Source: Bacteroidales bacterium UBA1309
Lineage (GTDB): Bacteria; Bacteroidota; Bacteroidia; Bacteroidales; Dysgonomonadaceae
Length of the DNA stretch: 36,498 nucleotides
Reading direction: 5' to 3'
Assembly (NCBI GenBank): GCA_002307185.1
Contig: DBTT01000018.1
Coordinates: 108,885 to 145,382, forward strand
Shown here: positions 7,508 through 16,900 of the stretch, piece after piece
Numbering within the stretch: the first letter of the stretch is position 1
How the letters are laid out: the number at the start of each line of letters is the position of its first letter
Made by a program: the position numbers and the translations under genes
The notes under the pieces: model-generated
Told to the model about the DNA's origin: nothing
Seen by the model: the letters and a program-made list of their open reading frames with translations, nothing else
The model's database searches: none

Positions 7508-8747
7508 ACTTAGTTTCGCAGATATTGTAGATCTATTTGCAACGAAAACAGGCCAAACTAAAAAAGACGCAGAATTGTTTCTACGCGAATTATTGGACAT
7601 CATGTCCTCCAAAATGTGCGAAGATGGATTGTTGAAGATTCGGGATTTTGGCACATTCAAAGTGGTGGATGTGGAAAGCCGCGAAAGCATTGACGTAAAC
7701 ACCGGGACCAAAATAGTGATCGCATCGCACCGGAAAATCACATTCGCAGCCGATAAAACGCTCAAAGATTTAGTAAACAAGCCTTTTTCATTGTTTGAGC
7801 CTGAATTATTAAACGATGGCGTAAGTTTTGAACAATCGGCTTTGGACAAGGTTCTGGACGAAGAGCTTGACGAAAACGAGGCTGATGCCGAACAAACAGA
7901 GTTAGAAATAGAAGAACCGCAAAACACAAACATGCAAGGACGGCTATCAAAAGCTCTAGGAGAAATGACTTTTGATTCGAATCCAATTGAAGATCAGGTA
8001 CAAGAAAGTCATCCAATAGAGGATAACCCCAAAGAAATTATCCCTTTGGAAGACACCAAAGTGGATATTTTGCCATCTGAGGACGATGAAGCTGCCCCTT
8101 TCATTGAACCAACTTCGGATGACGAGATTCCCGCTGTTGCAAACGACAAACCAGATACAATCGATTTGGAAAAAGAACAGCCAAAAGACAAAAGCCTCAA
8201 GAAACTATGGATCATTGCCGGAACAATCTTTGTGGTATTGGGAGTCGCCGCCGTTGCTTTTTATCTATTCAATGTAGATGATGACAGGGCAAACAAGCCA
8301 TTGCAGGCAGCAGTCGCAGAAGACACCGATTCAACCTCAAAGGCAGCAGCCCCTAAACCTCGTGTGGTGGTGGTGAAGCAGGACACCCTTACCCATAAAA
8401 CGGTCGGACAACCAAACGCTGACTCCACAAAAACATCGGCAAACAAGATCGTGAAAGAGACAGAACGTGCTAAACCAAATGTTCCCGCTATCCCGAAAGC
8501 TACAACAGAAGTGGTTTCGGAGGGAACTACATTTCGCACTTTGGCTCTGAAACATTATGGCAGCAAAGAATTTTGGGTATATATCTACCAAGCCAACAAA
8601 GCAAAAATACCCAACCCCAACAAGCTTAGATATGGTTTGTCTATCACCATCCCCGATGCCAAATCCCTTGGCATTGATCCCAAAGATCCGGCATCGATCA
8701 AACGGGCAAAACTATTAAATGACAAGATCTTGAGCGAAGTAGAATAA
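7497..8747 (+). CDS. HU-like domain / transmembrane / LysM fusion protein
   Basis: This 416-residue protein has three parts. Residues 1 to about 95 form an HU/IHF-like domain (two helices, then IRDFGTFKVV and a beta-arm with a degenerate tip). Residues 96-235 are acidic, low in complexity and probably disordered. A single transmembrane helix lies at about 237-259. After a Thr/Lys/Pro-rich stretch, a LysM-type module (about 340-392: EGTTFRTLALKHYGS, then PNKLRYGLSITIP) ends the protein. With a cytosolic N terminus this would place DNA binding inside and peptidoglycan binding outside the inner membrane. The gene overlaps the preceding HU gene by 11 nt. Domain assignments are from visible motifs; topology and linkage of DNA to wall are inference. 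Confidence 0.85.
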   Translation: MSTKLSFADIVDLFATKTGQTKKDAELFLRELLDIMSSKMCEDGLLKIRDFGTFKVVDVESRESIDVNTGTKIVIASHRKITFAADKTLKDLVNKPFSLFEPELLNDGVSFEQSALDKVLDEELDENEADAEQTELEIEEPQNTNMQGRLSKALGEMTFDSNPIEDQVQESHPIEDNPKEIIPLEDTKVDILPSEDDEAAPFIEPTSDDEIPAVANDKPDTIDLEKEQPKDKSLKKLWIIAGTIFVVLGVAAVAFYLFNVDDDRANKPLQAAVAEDTDSTSKAAAPKPRVVVVKQDTLTHKTVGQPNADSTKTSANKIVKETERAKPNVPAIPKATTEVVSEGTTFRTLALKHYGSKEFWVYIYQANKAKIPNPNKLRYGLSITIPDAKSLGIDPKDPASIKRAKLLNDKILSEVE

Positions 8748-8776
8748 CAACCGATCCATTTTACATCCCAATTTAT

Positions 8777-10090
8777 ATGTTAGAAAAATTATTCAAACTC
8801 AGAGCAAACGGCACCAATGCCAAAACAGAAATCATTGCCGGGATAATAACTTTTCTCACAATGTCTTACATCTTGGTGGTGAACCCAAATATTCTTGGCG
8901 AAACAGGCATGGACAAGCCAGCATTGTTCACGGCTACTGCCTTGGCTACCATTTTGGGAACACTATTCATGGCACTTTTTGCCAACTTGCCAATTGCTCA
9001 AGCTCCGGGGATGGGGCTGAATAGTTTCTTTGCATTTTCCGTGGTGCTTGGCCTCGGATATTCCTGGCAAATGGCTTTGACAGCGGTTTTCATAGAAGGA
9101 ATTATATTTATCGTTCTAACATTGTTCAATGTCCGGGAATTGATCGTGAAAACAATTCCACAAACCATAAAAGAAGCGATTCCGGTCGGTATCGGGCTTT
9201 TCATCACACTCATCGGACTGAAAAATGCGGGAATAGTTGTCGCCGATAAAAACACATTTGTCTCACTAGGAGACATGGGAGACCCACATGTTTGGGTGGC
9301 TCTTATTGGGTTAATCGTCACCGCTGTACTTTATATAAAGAATGTGTATGGTTCGTTTTTTATTGGGATTGGCACTGCTACCATTTTCGCTGTGCTCTTC
9401 GGTCTGGTTCATTTCCCCGAAGGAGGTATTTTCTCTCTCCCACCCGATATTTCGCCAATATTATTCAAATTCGACTTTGAGCATATTTTCTCTCTCAATA
9501 TGCTGATTGTGGTATTTACTTTTTTGTTTGTCAACCTTTTTGACACAATAGGCACCTTGCTTGGCGTTGCCTCAAAAGCCGGATTGATCGACAAGAATGG
9601 AAATTTTCCGCAGATAAAACGAGCCCTTTTTGCGGATGCCTTGGGTACCACTGTGGGTGCGTTTGTCGGCACAAGCACCGTCACGTCGTATGTGGAAAGT
9701 GCCTCCGGTGTAGCAGCAGGAGGACGAACCGGATTGACATCTGTTTCTACGGCCGTGATGTTTGCGATTGCCTTGTTCTTGGCTCCGCTGTTTCTGATGG
9801 TCCCGGCGGCAGCCACTGCCCCCGCATTGATCATTGTCGGTTTGTTTATGACATCTTCTGTTGTGAATATCAATTTCGGTGACATGAGCGAATCTGTACC
9901 TGCATTTCTGACAATGGTGCTCATGCCATTCACCTTTAGCATTGCCCATGGCATTGTTTTTGGAATGATAACTTATGTAATACTGAAATCCCTGATCGGG
10001 AAATTCAAGCATATTTCGATCACCATGTGGGTCATATTTGTTTTGCTCTTGCTAAAACTCGTCCTGGAAGGTTCGCATGTTTTGAGGTGA
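8777..10090 (+). CDS. NCS2 family purine permease (AzgA/GhxP type)
   Basis: This 437-residue multi-pass inner-membrane transporter belongs to the NCS2 family, guanine/hypoxanthine/adenine branch. The opening RANGTNAKTEIIAGIITFLTMSY, the motif APGMGLNSFFAF (about residues 75-86) and the segment NLFDTIGTLLGVASKAG (about 255-271) with GTSTVTSYVESASG (about 295-308) are diagnostic. It would import nucleobases by proton symport. Twelve to fourteen hydrophobic segments are visible. It follows the HU-LysM gene by 29 nt and may be co-transcribed, and precedes the PUL regulator by 73 nt. I see no functional link to the PUL. Confidence 0.93.
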   Translation: MLEKLFKLRANGTNAKTEIIAGIITFLTMSYILVVNPNILGETGMDKPALFTATALATILGTLFMALFANLPIAQAPGMGLNSFFAFSVVLGLGYSWQMALTAVFIEGIIFIVLTLFNVRELIVKTIPQTIKEAIPVGIGLFITLIGLKNAGIVVADKNTFVSLGDMGDPHVWVALIGLIVTAVLYIKNVYGSFFIGIGTATIFAVLFGLVHFPEGGIFSLPPDISPILFKFDFEHIFSLNMLIVVFTFLFVNLFDTIGTLLGVASKAGLIDKNGNFPQIKRALFADALGTTVGAFVGTSTVTSYVESASGVAAGGRTGLTSVSTAVMFAIALFLAPLFLMVPAAATAPALIIVGLFMTSSVVNINFGDMSESVPAFLTMVLMPFTFSIAHGIVFGMITYVILKSLIGKFKHISITMWVIFVLLLLKLVLEGSHVLR

Positions 10091-10163
10091 TGAAAAATAT
10101 CCCCTGATTTTTTCGCCCCATCCAGGAAACACATAATCTCGGTGTTGAGACTTAACCTTATTC

Positions 10164-13046
10164 ATGAAAGAATTGTGTATGAACATACCAAAATCGATTT
10201 CTAGCCAAGTGAAACGATCAGCCTATTTCTACATTCTAGCTTTATCGTTTTTCATATATCTTCCTCTTAAGGCCATCAGGCCCAGCGTGATCAATTTCAG
10301 CCCCAAAATATACAATGGTGCTAATAAAAATTGGTCTATCGACGCTGATGAGAACGGGCTTATTTATGTGGGGAACGACAAAGGCCTTATCGAATTTGAT
10401 GGCGTCAACTGGAATCTCTCTAAGTTGCCAAGCAAAGGCATTGTGCGATCAGTAGGGGTTGCCAACACACATGCAATATACACCGGAGGCACAGAAGAAT
10501 TTGGCAAATGGGAAAGAGACCTTTCCGGTAAGTTGAGATACACTTCACTTAGTGCCAAAATCAACTTTAAGGAGATCCAAAACTCTGACTTTTGGAGAAC
10601 TTTCGTTACCAAAGAAGGTGTGTATTTCCAATCTTTTTCCGCTATCTTCTTCTATGACTATAAAACCGTAAGAAAATTAAAATCTGTAGTTGCCCCTCTC
10701 CTGTTGCTTAACCGGGTAAGAGACGAACTCATCTACCAGAAAATGAAAAACTGCATTTATGTACTGAAGGGTGGCAAAATCAGCAAATTTCCCGGAAGCG
10801 ACATTTTTGTGAACACCGATGTCCGGGTCATATTGCCGTATGGGAAAAACGGTTATCTTTTTGCCACCAATTCAAAGGGGCTGATTGTGCATGAAAATGG
10901 GCAATACCATGACTTAAATCCGAAACTTTCTTCCCTTCTCAATACAAAAGAAGTAAATACGGGAGTTTTAACGCGGAGAGGAACATATATTCTAGGTACT
11001 CTGCTCGACGGGCTGTATGAAATTGATCTCAAAGGCAATATCATCGGGCACTTCTCTTCCGAAAATGTGTTGCAGAACAAATCCGTACTGTCGATGTGGC
11101 AAGATAGCCGCAACAATCTTTGGCTTGGTTTGGACAAAGGTATTAGCTATGTGTCCTACAACGAAAACCTCAGCTATTTTACCAATGCGATCGACAACAT
11201 AGGAGCAATCTACGCTGCCTGTTTCTGGAATAATTACTTGTTGATCGGCACCAACCAAGGTGTTTTTTCGATTCCCCGATCAGAGCTAAATGGCTACTCC
11301 TCTCCTTCGAATTTCCAAATTATCCGAGGTTCTGAAGGCCAGGTTTGGAATCTGAAAGCGATTGACGGAACACTTTACTGTTGCCACAACAACGGATTAT
11401 TCACAATTGGGGAAGATCTTTCAGTGAGGAAATCCCCGGATGTGGGAACGGGAGTTTACAACATCTACAAAGAACGATTTGGGAACTCTAGCTATTTGGT
11501 GGTCTCAACCTATCTCTCCTTAAAATTTATCGATCAGCAAACACAAAAAGCAATCACTCCCAAAGGGATCAATGAACCTATTTACGATGTGAAAACGGAT
11601 CACTTGGGCAACCTGTGGCTAGAGCATCCCAATCGCGGAATTTACCGTTGTCAATGGCATCCCGGGGATGATTCTTTTTCATCGATCCATTACTACGGGC
11701 GCAGCACATCCCATTCGCTCCCCAACAAGCTTCAGCTCTTCAAAGTCGGCGGAAGGATCAACATGATTGGCGATGAAAAAGTGTTTCAATACAACGACAT
11801 CGCAGATAAAGTGGAGCCCAACAAAGTATTGGACAAGTTATTTTCGGGCATCGGGCCCATCCGCAAAGTATTTTCCTGCTCCGGCAACCAATACCTTGCC
11901 TTGGCCGAAAGTTCGTTTTATCTTTTTTCCTACGACGGCTACAAAGCATCCATTTTGGGGGGATATGCCATCGGACACAATCTGAGTTTTGTGGACAACT
12001 ACGAAACCATCATCCCGCTCAACGACAGCATCAATTTGCTCGCTTTGGACGATGGATTTATCTTGTATCAAATTCCAAACAACATAAACAGCACCCCACA
12101 AGCTGGCTTCAAAGTGGACGCACCAGTAGTCCAATCGTTCAAAAGCATAAGCCGGGAGAAAGACATCGAATACAATGCCATCGACAAAGGAAACATCAGT
12201 ATAAAAAACACATACAACACCATAGAAATAGATTTTGTGACAAAAAATGCCTTTGCTGACTACGTTTCTTCCCAATATATGCTGGAAGGCGTTGACATCG
12301 ATTGGTCGCCAAAGTCATACTCCAACAAAGTTAGCTACGAACGCCTTCCTGAAGGCAAATACACATTCAAAATCAGGGCAGTGGATATTCGGGGAAATTT
12401 CTCGGACATCACCCTCTTGCGGTTCAGAGTGAGACCTCCATGGTATAACTCATTCTGGGCTTATTTACTTTATGCAATACTGATTACGGGGGCTTTGTAT
12501 GTAGGACGAATGATCATTTTCTACCGGTTCAAGAAACAGCACTTGCGCAAAATCCGAAAGCTGGAAACCCTGCGTTTGAAGATGCTTGCCGACGAATTAC
12601 AAAACCAAGTGAATCAGAAAAATGCAGAATTGGTTACCCAGACTTCATTTATCATTCAGAAAAACGAATTAATTGAGAAAATCAAAGCCCTGATCGAAGA
12701 TTTTTATGCCAAAAACAAATCCGCGCTTCTCCAACAATTGATTTACAAAATCAACAACCTTGTCAGCCACAATCTCGATACCGAAGACGACTGGAGGAAT
12801 TTCCTGATCAAATTTGAAGAAAAACATACCGAATTCTTCAAAAAGCTAAAGGCAAATTATCCCACATTAACATCTACCGACCTTCGCCTGTGCGCTTGCC
12901 TGAAGCTCAATATGGAGACAAAAGACATTGCCTCGCTCATGAACTTGTCGGTTCGCGCCGTGGAAAACAACCGCTACAGGCTAAGAAAGAAACTAGACCT
13001 GCGAACGGAACAAAATCTGAATGAATTCTTTATCTCGATCGAATAG
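10164..13046 (+). CDS. SusR-like membrane-spanning transcriptional regulator (propeller, Y_Y_Y, LuxR-type HTH)
   Basis: This 960-residue protein starts with a signal-anchor segment (about 20-38). A long periplasmic beta-propeller region follows (about 55-600), with Reg_prop-like blades such as MWQDSRNNLWLGLDKGISYV. A Y_Y_Y domain (about 696-760, ending RFRVRPPWY) leads to a transmembrane helix (about 763-785), a cytosolic coiled coil (about 786-850) and a C-terminal LuxR/GerE-type HTH (about 895-950, MNLSVRAVENNRYRLRKKL). No histidine kinase or receiver domain is present, so it is a one-component sensor like SusR-type regulators rather than a hybrid two-component system. Its position directly upstream of susC implies it senses the imported glycan fragments and controls the locus. 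The start could be the ATG at 10164 or at 10179. Confidence 0.88.
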   Translation: MKELCMNIPKSISSQVKRSAYFYILALSFFIYLPLKAIRPSVINFSPKIYNGANKNWSIDADENGLIYVGNDKGLIEFDGVNWNLSKLPSKGIVRSVGVANTHAIYTGGTEEFGKWERDLSGKLRYTSLSAKINFKEIQNSDFWRTFVTKEGVYFQSFSAIFFYDYKTVRKLKSVVAPLLLLNRVRDELIYQKMKNCIYVLKGGKISKFPGSDIFVNTDVRVILPYGKNGYLFATNSKGLIVHENGQYHDLNPKLSSLLNTKEVNTGVLTRRGTYILGTLLDGLYEIDLKGNIIGHFSSENVLQNKSVLSMWQDSRNNLWLGLDKGISYVSYNENLSYFTNAIDNIGAIYAACFWNNYLLIGTNQGVFSIPRSELNGYSSPSNFQIIRGSEGQVWNLKAIDGTLYCCHNNGLFTIGEDLSVRKSPDVGTGVYNIYKERFGNSSYLVVSTYLSLKFIDQQTQKAITPKGINEPIYDVKTDHLGNLWLEHPNRGIYRCQWHPGDDSFSSIHYYGRSTSHSLPNKLQLFKVGGRINMIGDEKVFQYNDIADKVEPNKVLDKLFSGIGPIRKVFSCSGNQYLALAESSFYLFSYDGYKASILGGYAIGHNLSFVDNYETIIPLNDSINLLALDDGFILYQIPNNINSTPQAGFKVDAPVVQSFKSISREKDIEYNAIDKGNISIKNTYNTIEIDFVTKNAFADYVSSQYMLEGVDIDWSPKSYSNKVSYERLPEGKYTFKIRAVDIRGNFSDITLLRFRVRPPWYNSFWAYLLYAILITGALYVGRMIIFYRFKKQHLRKIRKLETLRLKMLADELQNQVNQKNAELVTQTSFIIQKNELIEKIKALIEDFYAKNKSALLQQLIYKINNLVSHNLDTEDDWRNFLIKFEEKHTEFFKKLKANYPTLTSTDLRLCACLKLNMETKDIASLMNLSVRAVENNRYRLRKKLDLRTEQNLNEFFISIE

Positions 13047-13174
13047 AGGGGTAATGCCAAGCGCCACATCTATGCGTTGTGGAGGGAATAAAGGTGCAGC
13101 CTACAGGCTGAACGTGACCGCACAGTTTTCAACAGCCACCCAGTTGCTGAAAGAGCCACGGACGCACACCTCGA

Positions 13175-13477
13175 CTATATGCTGACCGTATAGCTTCCTA
13201 TAGAACCGCCTGATCCCCGGCTATCGGACAGCGTGATTGCCGGGGATAGGACAACGTGATAGCCGGCTATCAGGCGGTCGATGCCGAGGCGCATAGGAGC
13301 GATGATTACCGGGGACAAAACAAACGGTGAGGAATAACGAACATGAATGGCATGAGATTGTTTGAATTGACGGAGCTTTTCAATATCCTTGAAGACCTGA
13401 AGCTGATTTGCCACCCACCTCTTGCTTTTTGATTGCAATTGAGCTGTTTTCTCATTTTTTTCCTTAACAGGCGGCAT
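13175..13477 (-). CDS. Doubtful small ORF in the noncoding region
   Basis: A 100-codon frame opens MPPVKEKNEKTAQLQ with an A-rich leader before the ATG, which is compatible with Bacteroidota translation. Its second half simply reads through the 23-bp repeat block, and the sequence resembles no family I know. No TAnnTTTG box precedes it. I record it because its N-terminal half looks protein-like; it may be a decayed gene or chance. Confidence 0.15.
   Translation of the reverse strand: MPPVKEKNEKTAQLQSKSKRWVANQLQVFKDIEKLRQFKQSHAIHVRYSSPFVLSPVIIAPMRLGIDRLIAGYHVVLSPAITLSDSRGSGGSIGSYTVSI
13205..13278. repeat. 23-bp direct repeat block between 10-bp inverted arms
   Basis: Two adjacent 23-bp units (13217-13239 and 13240-13262) share CCGG, GGACA and CGTGAT at identical positions. 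A partial third begins at 13263. A more degenerate copy may start at 13309. The block is enclosed by ACCGCCTGAT (13205-13214) and its exact reverse complement (13269-13278), so transcripts could fold into one large hairpin. Confidence 0.6.
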
Positions 13478-13730
13478 TGTTATTGAATTTTATTGATTTA
13501 TCCTTTCCCCATACGCCATAAAGCCAAGGGCGGGCTCCGCTTGAAATTTCCAAGTCCACTTTTTTCACTATGGAAAAACAATATTAAGACAGAAAAAGAT
13601 AGTTTTATAAGTATTGGCCGCCACGCTTGAAACGGCATCCAAGCGTATAATAGCCGCACATCCTTTCACAAGTTTTTCACTACGGATATCCTGCATTAAA
13701 CAACTTAAAAACAAGAATATACATTAAAAA

Positions 13731-13752
13731 AAGTAGTAAGAAAGTAGTACTT
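13731..13752. promoter_or_regulatory. Candidate operator with helical-turn direct repeats
   Basis: AAGTAGTA occurs at 13731-13738 and again at 13742-13749, spaced 11 bp, about one helical turn. The second copy also forms arms AAGTA/TACTT around a central G (13742-13752). It lies about 85-100 nt before the predicted susC start site. That is a plausible place for an activator with a LuxR-type HTH, though binding is inference. Confidence 0.35.
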
Positions 13753-13820
13753 AATTAAAATATTTTTACCTTAAGAAATCATAGAGTACTCCATCTCTGC
13801 ATCGATAAAAAATCGCACCC

Positions 13821-13828
13821 TATATTTG
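13821..13828 (+). promoter_or_regulatory. -7 box of the susC promoter (distal)
   Basis: TATATTTG matches TAnnTTTG exactly and predicts a start near 13835, about 83 nt before the susC ATG. No clear TTTG lies 19 nt upstream, which would fit a promoter that needs an activator. Confidence 0.45.
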
Positions 13829-13839
13829 CAACGAAGTAC

Positions 13840-13869
13840 AATATCCAAGAAACACCAATATTGGATATT
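13840..13869. promoter_or_regulatory. 9-bp palindrome in the susC leader
   Basis: AATATCCAA (13840-13848) and its exact reverse complement TTGGATATT (13861-13869) are separated by 12 nt. The palindrome lies just after the predicted distal start and before a second TAnnTTTG box (TACCTTTG, 13881-13888). It could be an operator or an RNA hairpin in the leader. Confidence 0.4.
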
Positions 13870-13917
13870 TTCGAACAATATACCTTTGTTTTATAACCAT
13901 TAATTTAAACGGAAACC

Positions 13918-16900
13918 ATGAAAAAAAGATCCAAACAGTTTATTGGAACGAGTCTGCCTTTGTTTCGAAAAAGGCTTATTCTATTGGTCACCCTGCTGGC
14001 TATAGGCTTTATGTCGGCATTCGCACAAAAAGTCACAGTGAAGGGAAAAGTGACCGATGAAACAAAAGAAGGATTAGTCGGAGTGAGCGTTACGATTAAA
14101 GGAACCACAAACGGAACCCTTACAGACATTGACGGAAACTACATTCTTCCAGCAAATGTAGGCGACCAGTTGGCGTTCACTTATGTAGGAATGAAAAACC
14201 AAACAGTAACAGTAAGCTCTTCAACTCTCAATGTGACAATGAAAAGTGATGAACACGTTTTAAATGAAGTCGTTGCCATTGGGTATGGAGTATCTAAGAA
14301 ACAAGACTTGACTGGGTCTATCGCAAGTGTCAATGCGAATGACATTGCACGACAGCCAGCACTAAGCCCCGTCCAATCAATACAGGGGAAAGTTTCCGGG
14401 GTCAACATTGTGAACAGCGACGAGCCAGGGTCTAGCCCAACGATATTGATCCGCGGTATGGGAACAGCTCTTTCAGGTCGTAACCCTCTATATATTGTGG
14501 ATGGATTTCCTGTCGATGACATCAACAATATTAGTGCGTCCGATATTGTATCGATGGATATTCTAAAAGACGCATCTTCGGCTTCCATCTATGGGCTAAG
14601 AGCTGCAAATGGGGTGATTATCATTACGACGAAGAAAGGACAGGCCGGATCTGCTAAAGTATCCATAGATTCCTATTTCGGATTGAAGAGCATGGCAAAC
14701 AGGGTGAAGATGGCAAACGCCTCGCAATACATTGAATATTTCAATGAAAAGCAAGTTTCAACAGGTGGATCTTGGACTTTAGCCGATGCCTCGGAGCAAA
14801 GCTACAATACCGATTGGTATAGCGAATTGTTGAAAACCGGAATGTTCAACAACAATACGGTTTCAGTTTCAGGTGGAACAGACAAGGTGAATTATTTTGC
14901 CAGCTATAATTACTACAAGGAGGATGGAATCCTGTCTGATCAAGATTATCAAAGATCCACGATTAGAAACAACAATACCTATAGTTTGTTTAACGATCGA
15001 TTGACCTTGAAGCAGAACATCAATCTTTCTTTCTCTGGCGCCCACCCGAAACCTCTAGGTGCATTTAACGAGGCGTATCGCCAATCACCACTCGTTCCAG
15101 TAAAATATGCAAATGGACGTTACGGGATGCCTTTCGTCAATACGACGACTGGCGTTGTGACTTATGAAGCTGCAGATGGAGAGACTGTTGGATCTTTGAA
15201 TTCGATTGGAAATCCAATGTTCACCGTAGATAATTACAATGAATACGATAAGACATTGACCTTGCAAGGGGGATTCGATGCTGAGTTTAAAATAAATTCA
15301 TTCTTAAAGTTTAATTCGCGTATCGGAGCAACCAAATACTATTCACGGAATAGAATCTTCACCGACATAGAGAATGCCTGGCTGAATACAGACCCAACCC
15401 GTACTGAAAGTGATTTTGAAACGTTGCAGTCAGACAATGAAGGAACAACAACCTATGCTGACAATTCGTTGAGGTTTGACGTTGAAGAAACATTCCGCTG
15501 GACATGGGAAAACTTTCTCTCTTTCAACAAATCTTTCGGCAAGCACAATTTGGATGCTGTACTTGGAACTTCAAGGGAAAAATTTGGAGTCGGATATTAT
15601 AACACGATGACAGGCTATGAAGTTCCTGAAAAATCTCAATATTGGAGCTTAAGCCACGTTTCGGGCGATTATGATAATATCGTGGACGAATATAGTTATA
15701 CGCCGACCGCTCTTGCCTCTTATTTCCTGCGCGCCCAATACAATTACGATAACAAATATTATTTTTCCGGAACTATCCGGCGCGATGGATCAAGTATATT
15801 CAAGGAGAGTGGAGATTACTGGGGGGTATTCCCGTCATTCGGATTTGGTTGGACTATCTCTAAAGAAAATTTCATGAGTAGTACAAAATGGGTCGATTAT
15901 CTAAAGTTGAAAGCGAATTGGGGTAAACTTGGCAATCAAAATGTACCGTTGAATGTTTCAGAAATACTCACTGCAACAGGCAGTTCGAGTTACAATTATG
16001 TTTTTGGCACAGATCAGGATTTGGTTTATGGCGCAGTCTATGGAACTCCGGCAGTTGGCTTATCTTGGGAAATCACCCGTGAATGGGGAATTGGAGCTGA
16101 TTTTTCCTTATTGGACAACAGACTTTCGGGAAGTATCGACTATTACGACAAAACAAACACAAATGCTATTCTGGAAGTGACTCCCACTTTAAATTCGGAA
16201 TATGAAGAAAACTATTATGACCATGGGGCTAAAATCAGCAACACAGGAGTAGAACTGAATTTAGCATGGAAGGATCAAATCAACAGAAATCTTTCGTATG
16301 AAATCGGGTTCAATTATTCGCATAACAAGAATACCGTAAAGCAAGTCAAATCGGCCTATGATGGTGCAACTGGAGGAAGCCTTTCCAACGGGGAAGTCAC
16401 AAAAAAACTTTTGGAGGGACAACCGCTATACGCCTGGTGGATGTTTGAAACAGACGGAGTTTGGCAAAATGAAGATGAAATAGCATCTAACCCATATTAT
16501 GGAAGTCCGAAACCGGGTTACTTGCGATACAAAGATCAAAATGACGATGATGTGATCGATGATCGGGACAAAGTTTTCTTCGGCTCTTATCTGCCTACAT
16601 ATAATTATGGCGTACACTTAGGCTTGAACTACAAAAAAATGGACTTTAGCGTAGATGGTTATGGAGTTGGAGGCAACAAGGTGTACAACGCATTGAAGGG
16701 TACTCGAATCGACGGAGGTGAAAACATTGCTTATGACACTTACAAGAATCGCTGGACTGGTGAAAACAGCACGAATACAAATCCAGGTGCTGACAGGGAT
16801 TCATATGCTTCAAACTATTACTTGGAGAGCGGTGCTTTCTTCCGTATCAACAACATTACACTTGGCTATTCATTTGACGACCTAGTTGTTCGTGGAACGT

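Larger units (their letters stand above)
13047..13917. other. Long noncoding region between regulator and susC
   Basis: This 871-nt stretch has no convincing gene. From left to right it holds a small hairpin (CAGCC/GGCTG, 13097-13110), a 23-bp repeat block with flanking inverted arms (13205-13278), two copies of TTTTTCACTAYGGA (13561-13574 and 13673-13686), and a 7-bp inverted repeat ACGCTTG/CAAGCGT (13623-13646). Next comes a direct repeat AAGTAGTA spaced 11 bp (13731-13749). It ends with two TAnnTTTG boxes flanking a 9-bp palindrome near susC. The left half is more GC-rich than the right half. The contents suggest several regulatory inputs for the PUL, but none is proven. Confidence 0.6.

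Noticed and set aside
13205..13331. Possible CRISPR array
   Set aside because: The 23-bp units are directly adjacent with no spacers and no cas genes are in the window.
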